From Chloropicon primus (Eukaryota > Chlorophyta > Chloropicophyceae > Chloropicales > Chloropicaceae): a stretch of 64,000 bases of DNA. The position numbers and the translations under genes are program-made. The stretch is from contig CP060755.1 in the NCBI GenBank assembly GCA_023205875.1, positions 1,705,007 to 1,769,006 of the forward strand, written 5' to 3'. A model generated the notes under the pieces. The model saw only the letters and a list, made by a program, of their open reading frames with translations, was not told the DNA's origin and ran no database searches. This document shows, piece after piece, positions 28,266 to 38,058 of the stretch. Within the stretch, counting starts at the first letter, position 1. The number at the start of each line of letters is the position of its first letter.

Positions 28266-30263
28266 CTAGAGATCGTCCGTGACGGAGAGGTGGAAGTCGT
28301 AGGCCCCGCTGCCCCCGGCGCTGGCCACGACCCACAGGAAGCATCCCTGCCCCATGGTCCTCAGCCTCTTCACGTTGCTCGTCCCGGGGGTGGGGCTGGT
28401 CTGCATGCTGACGACGTGCCAGGGGTCGCCGTTCAGGGGGTTCTGCAGGAGGAACAGCATCAGGTCGGGGGCGTCGGCTCCCCGATTCTGGGGCTCCACC
28501 CAGGCCTCGTGGTACACGGACCCCTTGAAGGCGGACCCGTCCGGGGTGGCCGGGGTGCAGTAGGCGGTCCCGCCCTCGACGGACTGCCAGACGTAGGTGT
28601 TTCCGATGGTGATGATCCCGTCCCTGAAGGCTTGAGGGGGCGGCTGGACCTCGTAGGACTTTGGGCCGCTGCTCTCCAGGAACCCGCACGTGTGCAGCAT
28701 GTTGGGGCTGTTGCACGACCTTCCCCCGATTCTCACGTCGGAGCACTCCGACTGGGAGAGATCCCTCCTCGGGCACTGCGTGGTTCCCGGGGTGATCCAC
28801 TCCTTCCACCCGGGGGGCAGGAAGGTGGCCTTGACCGGCTCCTCCCCAGCGTTTGCCAGGTGGTTCAGGCGGGCCCACTTGCTCGGGACCCTCTTTGGAA
28901 CCACCCTCGTCTCGATGGGAACGTAACTGCCCCATGTCCTGGGCTTCTCGGGGTACACCATGTTGCTCTCGCCGAACGCGGTCGGGGGGGCGTCCTCGAA
29001 CCTCGTCGCGGGGGTCCGGGGCGGCGTGCCGCTGCCCGGCAGGTTCCCAGCCGAAGGCATCTCGAAGTCGTAGTCGTAATCGTAGTCGTACTCCTCCTCC
29101 CCGGTCGTCGCGGTCGCCGGCGCCCCAGCGGGGAGGCAAAGCTCCTGGCCCTCGGCCATGTCGGGAGGAGGCAGCACGCAGTTGATCTTGTACAGGTCCA
29201 CCCCGCAGACCTCCGTGTCCGAGGTCGAGATGGAGCAGCCCGCAACCGTTACGGTCATGTCGTCGCCCTTGCCGACGGCGATATCGTCGCAGGTCGCCGT
29301 CCCGATCGAGTCCATGGAGGCCAGCTGCTCCACGGAGACCCTCTCCGGCAGCAGGTGGTGGAGCACGAGAAGGTCCAGGCTCGGGCTCCTCATCAGGTCC
29401 TCCTTGCTGATGCTCAGAGCCGCCGTGAGCTGCTCGAAGGCCGCGTCCGTGGGAGCCAGCATGGTGTACCTGGCCCCCGGAGGGAGGGACGCCGTCCTAT
29501 TCAGGCTGGTCTCCTCCCAGATCTCCGCGAAGGTGTTGGTGTGCCCGTTGGTCCTCAGCACCTCCGCGACCTCCACGCACCTGTCGGGGCCCTCGTCCAG
29601 GGCCCTCGTCCTCGCCGGCTCCGCCGCCTGGCCGCCCGGCCTGGTGATCCTCACCAGGAGCGGGTCCTTGGTGAACTGGGTGCGGCCGCTCGGGTCCTCC
29701 GCGGTGATGGTGGCGCCCGTGGTCAGCGCGTCCCTCCCCGCGGGGATGGCCGGGGAAAGCAAAGCGATCTCGGCCTCCACGGTCGCCCCGGCGGGAACGC
29801 GCAGCTTGCGGGGATCCTCCGAGTCGGGGACCCCGTCCGCCGGGCGGATGCCGAGGACGTCCAGCTCGCCCGCGCTCTCCCCGTCGGGGCCCGGGGTCTC
29901 GATCACCGAGAACAGGACGTCCAGGTCCTCCCCGCCGTTGTTCGTCACCGAGACCGGGAAGGCCGCCGGCCTGCCCGTCGTCATCTCGAGTGGGCTCGTG
30001 GCGGGGTCCAGCGCGATCTCCAGGAAGGGCTGGTCGTCCGCGGGAGAGGGGGAGGCGCTCGAGGCGCTCGCCCCCTGCGCCGAGTACGCCTTCGGGTACG
30101 CGGGCGGGGCCCCGTACCCCATCATCCCCTTCTTCCAGAACCCCATCCAGGGCAGGAAGGTCGCCTCCGTCTGCCGGGGCGCGCAGCACAGGAAGGCCGT
30201 CAGCACCACCAGGAGGACCAAGGTGCACCCCCTCGAGCTCAAGCCCGGTTGGTGACGCCTCAT
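28266..30263 (-). CDS. Secreted FAS1 (fasciclin)-domain protein
   Basis: 665 residues from the ATG at 30263, which begins a signal peptide (CTLVLLVVLTAFLCCA). An N-terminal region (about 75-205) has alternating hydrophobic segments suggestive of a beta-sandwich. A FAS1 domain lies at about 214-355: YTMLAPTDAAFEQLTAAL, then LLVLHHLLPERVS. An Asp/Tyr repeat (EEEYDYDYDYDFE) follows. The C-terminal 250 residues hold several Cys (QCPRRDLSQSECSDVRI, SCNSPNMLHTCGF) and no domain I can name. An extracellular adhesion or matrix role is inferred from FAS1. The very high GC leaves long antisense frames open here. Confidence 0.72.
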   Translation of the reverse strand: MRRHQPGLSSRGCTLVLLVVLTAFLCCAPRQTEATFLPWMGFWKKGMMGYGAPPAYPKAYSAQGASASSASPSPADDQPFLEIALDPATSPLEMTTGRPAAFPVSVTNNGGEDLDVLFSVIETPGPDGESAGELDVLGIRPADGVPDSEDPRKLRVPAGATVEAEIALLSPAIPAGRDALTTGATITAEDPSGRTQFTKDPLLVRITRPGGQAAEPARTRALDEGPDRCVEVAEVLRTNGHTNTFAEIWEETSLNRTASLPPGARYTMLAPTDAAFEQLTAALSISKEDLMRSPSLDLLVLHHLLPERVSVEQLASMDSIGTATCDDIAVGKGDDMTVTVAGCSISTSDTEVCGVDLYKINCVLPPPDMAEGQELCLPAGAPATATTGEEEYDYDYDYDFEMPSAGNLPGSGTPPRTPATRFEDAPPTAFGESNMVYPEKPRTWGSYVPIETRVVPKRVPSKWARLNHLANAGEEPVKATFLPPGWKEWITPGTTQCPRRDLSQSECSDVRIGGRSCNSPNMLHTCGFLESSGPKSYEVQPPPQAFRDGIITIGNTYVWQSVEGGTAYCTPATPDGSAFKGSVYHEAWVEPQNRGADAPDLMLFLLQNPLNGDPWHVVSMQTSPTPGTSNVKRLRTMGQGCFLWVVASAGGSGAYDFHLSVTDDL

Positions 30264-30609
30264 CGTCTCTCGTGTTCGCGTACCAGGAGGTCGTGTGGTT
30301 GGTGTGGTCGGTGTGGTCGTGTCGCAGGCAGGGGCGGCGCTGTGTCTCGGCCCGCGAATGGGAATGGGCGGACTGCCCCCCCCCACCTACGACGTACGAC
30401 CCCCTCACACGACGACAACCTCCCGCTCGCAGGTTACTCGTAACCTCCAAGATCCAGCGTGGATCGGGATCGGATCGTCACAAACCGAATCCCGGGGGGA
30501 GGGGAGGGAGGGAGGGAAGCGATGGATGGAGAAGGTTGGAGATCAATCTTTCTTTTATTTGTTGTTGCTTCTTTCCTCCTCCTCGTTCGTTTTCTTTTTC
30601 TTTTAGTTT
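30264..30609. other. Tandem intergenic region
   Basis: Upstream of the FAS1 gene, downstream of the Mpv17-like gene. It includes a TGTGGT-rich stretch (30292-30320). No gene seen. Confidence 0.4.
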
Positions 30610-31524
30610 TTACTTGGCCTTCCCCTTCACACCTTTCTTGTCCCCCCCCTCCTCCTTCTTGCTCTTGTTCGCGATGAAGGAGAGCCCCGTGTTCCAGATG
30701 AGGGCCACGAGGTTGGCGAAGAGGACCTGGTAGTTCTGCGGCACGAACCTGAAGTTGACCAGCTGGAAGGGCACCCAGATCTTCCAGTTCAGGACGAGGG
30801 AGTCCAGCCACCCGGCCTTGAGCCTTGGGATGATCTCCGCGGGCTTGCCCTCCAGGCAAGTCAGGCAGGACAGGAACGTGCCGATGAAGACGGGGGAGAA
30901 CACGAGCTGGTCGCACAGGACGCTCACGAGGGCGGCCTTGTTGGAGGTGAGGCCCAGCGTGGTGACGAACTTGCTGAGGTTCAGGTACCAGAAGTGGAGC
31001 GCCGGGGCCACGAGCGCGAGGCCCAAAAAGGTGAAGGTGGCGCTGCGCCTGTAGTTGAAGGGCCCGTCCTCCAGGGTCAGCTGGCAGATCAGGTCGCCCG
31101 CGAAGTTCAGGAAGGCCGTGGTGGCCAGCTTCATGGGGATGGGGTGCTTGTCCACGAGGGCCAGGTACCAGGCGAGCAGGCCCAGGGGCTCCCCGCCCCC
31201 CCCGCTTCCTCCCCCCCCGCTCCCCCCGCTTCCTCCTCCTCCGCTCCCCCCGCTTCCTCCGGCCCCGCTGCCCCCCCCCTTGGTGCCGTCCAGGCTGAAG
31301 GCCCTCCAATTCCTCGCCCCTCCGCTCCTCGCGGACACGGAGGACTGCGAGGGGCCCCTCCCCGTCAAGCCCCTCGGCAACCCCGTGGCCACCCCCCGTG
31401 GCGCCGGCCCCTGCGCGGCGAGGGCGGTCACCCGCCGACCGAGCACTACGCCCTGCTGCTTCACCACCTGCCCCCACGCACCCACACAAACAACCATCCC
31501 GACGTCAGTAAGTCCCCATTCCAA
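30610..31524 (-). CDS. Mpv17/PMP22-family membrane protein
   Basis: 304 residues (the second ATG, nine residues in, is equally possible). A basic, Ala/Gly/Ser-rich leader looks like an organelle transit peptide. Gly/Ser repeats at about 80-110 come from a CCGCTTCCTCC-type DNA repeat. The Mpv17 domain covers about 115-290: WYLALVDKHPIPMKLATTAF, then FAGDLICQ, then GPFNYRRSATFTFLGLALVAP and the closing WKIWVPFQLVNFRFVPQNYQ. Four membrane helices. Family members sit in the inner mitochondrial, peroxisomal or plastid membrane and probably act as small-solute channels. The leader favours plastid or mitochondrion. Confidence 0.9.
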   Translation of the reverse strand: MEWGLTDVGMVVCVGAWGQVVKQQGVVLGRRVTALAAQGPAPRGVATGLPRGLTGRGPSQSSVSARSGGARNWRAFSLDGTKGGGSGAGGSGGSGGGGSGGSGGGGSGGGGEPLGLLAWYLALVDKHPIPMKLATTAFLNFAGDLICQLTLEDGPFNYRRSATFTFLGLALVAPALHFWYLNLSKFVTTLGLTSNKAALVSVLCDQLVFSPVFIGTFLSCLTCLEGKPAEIIPRLKAGWLDSLVLNWKIWVPFQLVNFRFVPQNYQVLFANLVALIWNTGLSFIANKSKKEEGGDKKGVKGKAK

Positions 31525-31895
31525 TTCCCCTGGCGAGAAAAGGGGTAAGAGCGATCGAGGGAGGGAGCGATCGAGGGAGGGATTCCTTTTCTCTTGGTTG
31601 TTCTTGTCGTGGTACTTACCCTATCCGCATTCCTGCAGGCGGACTTGACCCACGTCGTCATCGTAGTGTTTGTTGTGTTGTTGTGTTGTTGTTTGTTGTT
31701 GTTGGTGTGTCGTCGTCCTCCCCCCGGCGCCAGGGCGACTCCGCGTTCTGCAGAGCGGGAAAGGCCAAGGCGGCTGCTGGGGGACCAGGACGAGGACACA
31801 AGAGGAGACGAGGGACGAGGACAAGGACGGAGAGAGGAGGGAGGAGGGAGGAGGGACGGGAGGGAATAATCCTAACGTAAGCCGAGGGGGGGGAT
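31525..31895. promoter_or_regulatory. Divergent promoter of Mpv17-like gene and PWP2
   Basis: 371 bases with a TTG/TGT-rich run (31669-31710) and a GGAGGGAGGAGG run before the PWP2 start. No gene seen. Confidence 0.4.
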
Positions 31896-34358
31896 ATGAA
31901 TTTCGGGTTTAATAACTTGCTGGGAAGCCCGTACAGGGGGGGGAACGCCTGCTTTGATGGGGATGGGAACGACACGAGTTTGTACGTGGGGGTGGGGAAC
32001 AGGGTGGCCAAGACGAACCTAGCGACCACGGTCACCACGGTGCTCAAGTTCGAGGCGGAGAGCGACATCGAGAGGATCGCGTTGAGGCCGGACGGCCGCG
32101 TCCTCGCCGTCGTGGACAAGCTTGCTCGACTGAGCCTTCTGAACACGAGCCAGAACGTGGTCTTGCACAAGCTCACCCTCAAGGGAGAATGCCGCTGCAT
32201 GGAGTACAGCCCATGCGGACGCTACCTCGCGGTGGGCGTGGGGAAGGTCCTCCAGGTGTGGGACTGCTCGGTCGACATGAAGAAGACCTTCGCTCCGCTT
32301 AGGCTGCACGTGCAGCACGGAAGCGCTCACGACGACCTCACGACCATCAGCTGGAACTCCGAGGGCACTTACCTGGCCTGCGGAAGCCGTGACCTGGGGG
32401 TCCACGTCTTCTCTCGGGACAAGGTCAAGGGGTTCAAGGGCGCGGTGCTCACTGGGCACAGGGACAACCCGGTGCTGGCGCAGTTCACGTCGACCAAGGT
32501 GGGGGCGGCGGGATCGGAGGGCTCCAGGCAGGTCCTCTACACGCTCTCCCAGGACGGCAAGCTCATGCGGTGGGCCTTCAAGCCCGACGGAGGCGGCGAA
32601 GGGGACGAGGAAGACCTGTCCCGGGGGAGCTGGATTCTCGCGGGGAAGCACTTCGTGGAGCGGCAGGGGGCGAAGATCACGAGTTGCCACCTTCACCCGG
32701 TGTCCCAGACCCTGGTGGTCGGGTTCAAGGACGGGCGTTTCGAGCTCTTCCAGATGCCGGACTTCACGTCCATCCAGTCCCTGAGCGTTTCCAGGGACGC
32801 GCTGTCGACCGCGGTGATCAACCCCGCCTCGGACTTGGTCGCCATCGGGTGCGCAAAGCTGGGTCAGCTCCTCGTTTGGAACTGGCAGTCTGAGAGCTAC
32901 GTCTTCAAGCAGCAGGGGCACTTTTACGACGTCCTGAGCCTGGACTTCTCCAAGGACGGCAGCCAGGTTGTGACCGGGAGCGCGGACGGAAAGGTCAAGG
33001 TGTGGAACGTGAGGACGGGCCTGTGCTTTGTCACCTTCACGGACCACAAGATGCCCGTGACGGCGGTGCGGTTCATTCCCTCGAACCATGCCGTTGCCAG
33101 CGCCAGCATGGACGGGACCGTCAAAGCCTTCGATCTGATCCGGTACAGGAACTTTCGAACGTTCAAGGCGACTGAGCCAGCGCAGTTCAGCTGCCTTGCG
33201 ATCGACCCCTCGGGCGAAATTATTGCGGCCGGCAGCAAGGACACTTTCCAGGTCCACTTGTGGTCCATGAAGACGGGTCACTTGCTCGACGTTCTTTCGG
33301 GTCACGAGGGCCCGGTCTCTGGGATCACCTTCGATGGCAACGGCACGACGTTGGCCACGTCTTCGTGGGATAAGACTGTCCAGCTGTGGGACACGTTCAC
33401 GGGCAAAGGAAGGAAGGAGACTCTCAGCCATTACCACGACGTGCTTTGCCTCGCCTACCGGCCAGACAACAAGCAGATGTGCGCGGGGACTCTGGACGGC
33501 CAGCTCAGCTTTTGGGAAACGACGAATTTCAGCATCGAGGGAACCATAGATGCGAGACTGGACTTGAGGACCTCGGGCGCCGGAACAGCGGCAGGAGCAG
33601 GGATGTGCTTTTCGAGCATAGCATACTCCGCGGCAGGGGAGCAGCTCTTTGGAGCCGGAAGGTGCAACTTTGTGTGCGTGTACGACACTACAGAAATGGT
33701 GCTTCTGTCGAGAATTCAGATCTCGCACAACGTGAGCCTCGACGGCGTTCTCGACAAGCTCAACTCCAAGAGGGACGGGGTCATGCCGATGGAGGACCCA
33801 GCAGAGGAGGACAAGGATTTGCAGGAGGGCAGGGGAGAGGTTCGGGCGAGCTGCATAGGCCTCTCTCCAGCCGGGGACTCGTGGGCCGTGGCCGCGACTC
33901 CCGGAGTCCTTGTCTTCTGCAAAGACGAGTCTCTCATGTTCCAGCCTGATCTCCTGGACGAGGACATAACTCCAGCAGCAGTGGCGAGGAGCATAAGGAA
34001 AAGGGAATGGGGCAAGGCCTTGGTCATGTCCCTAAGGATGAAGGACAAGGGCCTCTTGCAAGAGGTCTTGGATCGAGTGCCTGTGTCTGAGATCGATTCT
34101 GTGGTGACCAAGGTACCACCTGCCTTGGTGCATGGAACGGTGGAGGGCCTGATGGAGAAAACCGTGCACTTGGAGAGGCTGGTGATGTGGGTGGAGGGGA
34201 TAACGACGCACCATGGAAGGTACCTGAGGCGCGGCGCAGGGGGCATGGTCACCCTGAGGGCCCTGCACAAAGCCCTGAATCACTACGACCTCACGTCAAT
34301 GGTGGAGGACAACCTTTCCAAGCTCGATTACATCGAGCAAGTGAGAAATATCACGTGA
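31896..34358 (+). CDS. PWP2: U3 snoRNP/SSU processome protein PWP2 (UTP1)
   Basis: Small-subunit rRNA processing in the nucleolus, as part of the UTP-B complex. 820 residues, intronless. The N-terminus MNFGFNNLLGSPYRGGN is the PWP2 start. Roughly 12-14 WD40 repeats fill residues 15-640, for example GSADGKVKVWN and ATSSWDKTVQLWD. A Utp12 domain closes the protein at about 700-810 (AVARSIRKREWGKALVMSLRM). It is about 100 residues shorter than the human protein, mainly at the C-terminal tail. It is convergent with the FABP/UER fusion. Confidence 0.96.
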   Translation: MNFGFNNLLGSPYRGGNACFDGDGNDTSLYVGVGNRVAKTNLATTVTTVLKFEAESDIERIALRPDGRVLAVVDKLARLSLLNTSQNVVLHKLTLKGECRCMEYSPCGRYLAVGVGKVLQVWDCSVDMKKTFAPLRLHVQHGSAHDDLTTISWNSEGTYLACGSRDLGVHVFSRDKVKGFKGAVLTGHRDNPVLAQFTSTKVGAAGSEGSRQVLYTLSQDGKLMRWAFKPDGGGEGDEEDLSRGSWILAGKHFVERQGAKITSCHLHPVSQTLVVGFKDGRFELFQMPDFTSIQSLSVSRDALSTAVINPASDLVAIGCAKLGQLLVWNWQSESYVFKQQGHFYDVLSLDFSKDGSQVVTGSADGKVKVWNVRTGLCFVTFTDHKMPVTAVRFIPSNHAVASASMDGTVKAFDLIRYRNFRTFKATEPAQFSCLAIDPSGEIIAAGSKDTFQVHLWSMKTGHLLDVLSGHEGPVSGITFDGNGTTLATSSWDKTVQLWDTFTGKGRKETLSHYHDVLCLAYRPDNKQMCAGTLDGQLSFWETTNFSIEGTIDARLDLRTSGAGTAAGAGMCFSSIAYSAAGEQLFGAGRCNFVCVYDTTEMVLLSRIQISHNVSLDGVLDKLNSKRDGVMPMEDPAEEDKDLQEGRGEVRASCIGLSPAGDSWAVAATPGVLVFCKDESLMFQPDLLDEDITPAAVARSIRKREWGKALVMSLRMKDKGLLQEVLDRVPVSEIDSVVTKVPPALVHGTVEGLMEKTVHLERLVMWVEGITTHHGRYLRRGAGGMVTLRALHKALNHYDLTSMVEDNLSKLDYIEQVRNIT

Positions 34359-34526
34359 AGAAAGTGTGTTGCGTTTGTTGTTTTGTATAGTAAAAAAAAT
34401 ACATTTATTTCTGGAGCTTTTGCCTCCATTCATCTACCTACCTGTCCTGTTTTGGCATACGGACAAAATGCCTCTCTACCTGTGTTCCAAGTTCCCTAAA
34501 CCCAAGCTTCAGAAAAAATCATCCTT

Positions 34527-36299
34527 TCACTCCTCTGCGTAAGACAGAGAAACGTGCGAGAGGGTCTGGCAAGAGTCATAGATCCCGCAGAATGTGGATC
34601 CCAGGCCACAGCTTCCAAGCCCGCAGAAACCCAGGCCCCGGGGAACCTCGTCCTGGTCGGGACTGTTTGGAGCGAAGACGAACTCGTGAAGGCTCTCCTC
34701 GGCATGGAGCATTTTGGCGAGGCCCAATCCAGGTGTCGGGCCCTTCGCACTGATGTACTGAATCTCCTCGCTGGTCTCCGAGGTCTCCCACGTGAGGTGG
34801 GGAAGGACAAACCGCTTGTACAGCACGAAAAGCCTCGTTTCGCTTATTCTGCCAGGATTCACCAGGTTCACGACGCCGCACTGCCTCTCCTTGATCATAT
34901 TCACCGCAAGGGGGAGCAGCTCCGGGAGGCAAGACACAAATCTTGGCGTGTGGGTCAGCGGCTCGCCTTGCTCCGCTCGTCTGCGCAGTCTCGCAAACCC
35001 AGAGTCGGGATGCTTGAGGTCCGCGTTCAGCGCTATTCCAATCCGCAGGATAAGCACCCTGTTCTTGAACTTCTTGTCCAACATCTCGTGCGCTTTCTCC
35101 TTGGTCCACGAGTAGAAGGACGCGTCCGCGTCAAGTTCGCTGAGGTGTGTCAGGTGGCATCCCCTCTCCAGAGCGATTGCTGCCAAGTTCATCGCCCCCG
35201 ACAAGTTGGAAGCCACCATCGCGGGGTCGAAGCCTTCCCCCTGGCCCACCCGGCCAGCCGCATTGATGATATGCGTTGGGTTGACCTCCATCACGTCTTT
35301 CAGAATCGCATCGTAGTTTTCGAGTCTCGCCGCCCCAAACTCGAAGTCAATGTCCATCCTCACCAGAATCTGTCCGATCTGACAAGCCATCCACCCTCCC
35401 TTGCCGTAGAGCAGCACCTTCGTGGGGCGCTCGGCCATCGATTGCCTGCTTGCCACGGTGGACTCCTCCTCTCCCTTGGAGGCCGGCTCCAACACTTCCT
35501 GCTTTCTCTGTGCCGTTACCTCGCTCGCCCTCCGGGTCACTTCCCCTTCTGGGAGATCGTGCACCCATTTCCTCATCATGGTCTCGTTGTTGAAGGAGAC
35601 CTCGGACACCAGCACGTCCCTCTCATCCTTGTCAAAATAGTATCGGCTTACGATGGGCCCAAACTTCCCGTCGTGGTACCCGTGCGTCTCCAGGGACCAA
35701 ACGAAGCGCTCCAGGTCCGTGTCGAAGGTCCACTTGCACCTCTCCAGTATCTTGAACCCCCACGAGTCCTTACGATGGTTGTCGACCCCTTCCACGAACG
35801 TGAGCATGGACCCCGTCTTCCTGTCCTTGGGGATGGACTTGTCCTCGACATGAAGGACGCTCTTCTTCTGCACGATTTTCATCCTCGCCTTCGAAAACGA
35901 GCGGTACAGGAGTTTCCTCACGATCCACGGCGCTCCCGCGGCCGCCAAGAGGGGGTCGAGGTTCTCCACGTCGCGCACCCTCCAGTGGCCGGTGAAGTCC
36001 GGCAGCAGACTCTTGCTGCTCCCCGCCCCAGGGTGCCAGTCTCCCTTGAGAACGCTGTCCCGGATCTCAACGGACTCGCCACTCGTTCTCTCGCCCTCGG
36101 CGCCTTCGCCAAGGTTCTTCGTCGCCTTCGCCAGGGAACTGACCTCGCTGTCGGCCTCCAAGCCTGCCGGAGGGTCGTCCGGCCTGATCCTCATCTCGCA
36201 AGCCCTCCGGAGGTTCATGCCTTCCTCCCCCTCCCCCGCTTCGCTGAGGACGACAGACCTCTCCGTCGTCGAGATGGACTGCGGCGGGTCGTCCTCCAT
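34527..36299 (-). CDS. Fusion of an FABP/lipocalin-like domain and a rhamnose-type epimerase/reductase domain
   Basis: 590 residues in one intact frame. Residues 1-100 are disordered. Residues 101-247 follow the fatty-acid-binding-protein pattern: DFTGHWRVRDVENLDPLLAA, then GAPWIVRKLL and later strands. Residues 294-540 match the C-terminal half of plant RHM and UER1 (dTDP/UDP-4-keto-6-deoxyglucose 3,5-epimerase/4-reductase): KVLLYGKGGWMACQIG binds the nucleotide, NPTHIINAAG follows, and Y396-x3-K400 is the catalytic pair. The third Gly of the usual GKTGWIGG is Ala here. The epimerase Cys/Lys residues cannot be judged by eye. No dehydratase half is present. The fused lipid-binding-like domain is unexpected. 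A membrane or lipid-linked sugar substrate is speculation. Confidence 0.75.
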   Translation of the reverse strand: MEDDPPQSISTTERSVVLSEAGEGEEGMNLRRACEMRIRPDDPPAGLEADSEVSSLAKATKNLGEGAEGERTSGESVEIRDSVLKGDWHPGAGSSKSLLPDFTGHWRVRDVENLDPLLAAAGAPWIVRKLLYRSFSKARMKIVQKKSVLHVEDKSIPKDRKTGSMLTFVEGVDNHRKDSWGFKILERCKWTFDTDLERFVWSLETHGYHDGKFGPIVSRYYFDKDERDVLVSEVSFNNETMMRKWVHDLPEGEVTRRASEVTAQRKQEVLEPASKGEEESTVASRQSMAERPTKVLLYGKGGWMACQIGQILVRMDIDFEFGAARLENYDAILKDVMEVNPTHIINAAGRVGQGEGFDPAMVASNLSGAMNLAAIALERGCHLTHLSELDADASFYSWTKEKAHEMLDKKFKNRVLILRIGIALNADLKHPDSGFARLRRRAEQGEPLTHTPRFVSCLPELLPLAVNMIKERQCGVVNLVNPGRISETRLFVLYKRFVLPHLTWETSETSEEIQYISAKGPTPGLGLAKMLHAEESLHEFVFAPNSPDQDEVPRGLGFCGLGSCGLGSTFCGIYDSCQTLSHVSLSYAEE

Positions 36300-36529
36300 G
36301 GCCTCTCGTGTCCTCTCCCCTCGCGTCCTCTCCTCTCGCGTCCTCTCCTCTCGCGTCCTCTCCTCTCGTCTCGTCCTTGTGCCGAGCCAAGCGAGGCGTT
36401 ACGAGCGAGGCAGTGGCTGCTCTTCTGGGTCGGCGACCCTGAACATCGGAAAAGGAGAGGGGGGAGGTTGTGCTCTTGGTTCTTTGGCTTTTTTATTACA
36501 TCAAAAAGAAAAACGATTGATTTATTGAT

Positions 36530-37609
36530 TCAAGGGGAAGCCAAGTTCGCCAAGCAACTCTGCACTTGTTCCTTGATGAAGGGTTTGTGGACCTTCACGT
36601 CCATGTCAAACTTGGAGCTGAGCTTCTTCAACATGTCCTTCAGGGTGAACTCGCTCAGGTCCACCTCCCGCATGATCGACTGGATCTCCTTCTGTAGCTG
36701 GTCCTCGATCGAGACCTTGGGCTTCGGAACCAGCGGGAGGTCGTCGTCGCTGTCGCTGTCGCTCTCACTCTCGCTCTCGCTCTCGCTCTCGCTCTCGCTG
36801 CCCAGGGTCGTGATCTGCGACTTGGCTGCCTTGGTGGTGGTCGCTTTCTTGGCCTTCTTGGCGCCACCCGCCGCGGCCCCCGTCTTCTTCTTCCTTTGGG
36901 CCTTCCTCTTCCTCTGGGCTTTCTTCTTCTCCTCGGCGGCGGCCAGGTCCCTGGTGGACATGACCTTGGGCGCTCTCAAAAACTCCAAAATTCTTTTGAT
37001 CTTGCCGTCCTTCTTGCTCTCCTCCCCCTTCCCCCTCGGGAGGTCCAAGGTATCAAGCAACAGATTCAGCTCCTCCACCTTGAAAGTCTCCAGCTTGGCC
37101 GCGTCCTTGGCCATCTCATCGCTGGTTCCCTCGCTCCCGTACCCAGGCTTGCCGCTGAACTCCAAGATGTTCTTCTTGATCACCAAGTAGGCCCCAGGCT
37201 TCCTGTACAGCAAGGCGTGTACCTTCTTCAAAAAGTCGTCCTTCCTGTTGAACTTCCCCACGAGGAAGGCGACATTGGGAATGTCACCGAGCCGAGTCCC
37301 GCCTCCCGCCACGATCTCGAGCTTCTTCTTTTCCTTGGGACCCTCCGGCATCAACCGTTGGGTCTGCTTTCGCTCCCTCGCTGGCCGGGCTCTCCCCACA
37401 TTCAGTGTCGCCGCTTGCGCCGCGGCCACCTCCTTGGCCTTGGGGGAGGACAACGTGAGCGAAGGGTTCGGCGGTCAGCACACAGCGGCAAGAGCACACT
37501 CCCGCGCACGCACACACTCCCGCGCACTGCTGCCACCCTCTCTTCCGAAGCGGTGGCAGGTCTCAGATCACGAGAGAAGCCCGATGCGAGGGCCGCACCA
37601 AAAGTGTGC

Positions 37610-37642
<33 letters not shown>

Positions 37643-37737
37643 TAGGAGAGCCGCGGGTGCGGTTTCTTCTCGTGCTCGTGCGCACTTACCTCGACGGGAG
37701 CCTCAGCGGGCGTCGGTTGGTTCGTCTCTGTCTCCAT
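36530..37737 (-). CDS. DEK: DEK-type chromatin protein
   Basis: Two exons: 37737..37690 (METETNQPTPAEAPVE) and 37438..36530. They are joined by a 251-base phase-0 intron (GTAAGT..CCAAG) carrying GT and GA microsatellites. The spliced product is 318 residues. The core RERKQTQRLMP, then GGGTRLGDIPNVAFLVGKF and LLYRKPGAYLVIKKNILEFSG, is the DEK SAP-like region. A Lys-rich stretch and a Ser/Glu repeat (ESESES, encoded by a CTCTCG-type repeat) follow. A C-terminal DEK domain lies at about 260-315 (VDLSEFTLKDMLKKLSSKFD). DEK binds DNA and histones. The first coding exon was missed by frame-only reading, and its donor is a perfect GTAAGT. Confidence 0.9.
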
Positions 37738-38058
37738 CCTTCGCTCTCTCTCTGTTCCGTGGGAGGAGGGATCTTCCTTTTTTTCCTTTTTCTCCTCAGC
37801 CTCAGCAGGAAGGAGAGGGGGGAGGGGAGAGAGAGAGAGAGAGAGGAGGGAGGGAGAGGGAGAGAGAGGGAGAGATGAGCGATTTTTTTGGTTTTTTGCT
37901 TCTCGCGTTCGAGGGAGGTTGAGGGACTCGAGGGGGTAGGATTGAGTTTTTTAGATTACAATGGCGCAGTGGTCGGGCGATAATGGGGCCGGACCACGAC
38001 CATAACACGCGTGGGGGCCCGGGAGCCCCCCTGCCGTCTTCCTCACAACCGAATTTTT
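37738..38058. other. Tandem intergenic region with GA-rich tract
   Basis: Upstream of DEK, downstream of the ER coiled-coil gene. A GAGA tract (37830-37875) resembles those in other 5' leaders of this window. No gene seen. Confidence 0.4.

Noticed and set aside
28188-30443. 751-codon + strand frame opposite the FAS1 gene
   Set aside because: Low-complexity Arg/Gly/Val antisense shadow without motifs. The minus frame has a signal peptide and a FAS1 domain.
36720-36800. CTCTCG repeat as a possible CRISPR-like or regulatory array
   Set aside because: It encodes the Ser/Glu run of DEK in frame; there are no spacers.
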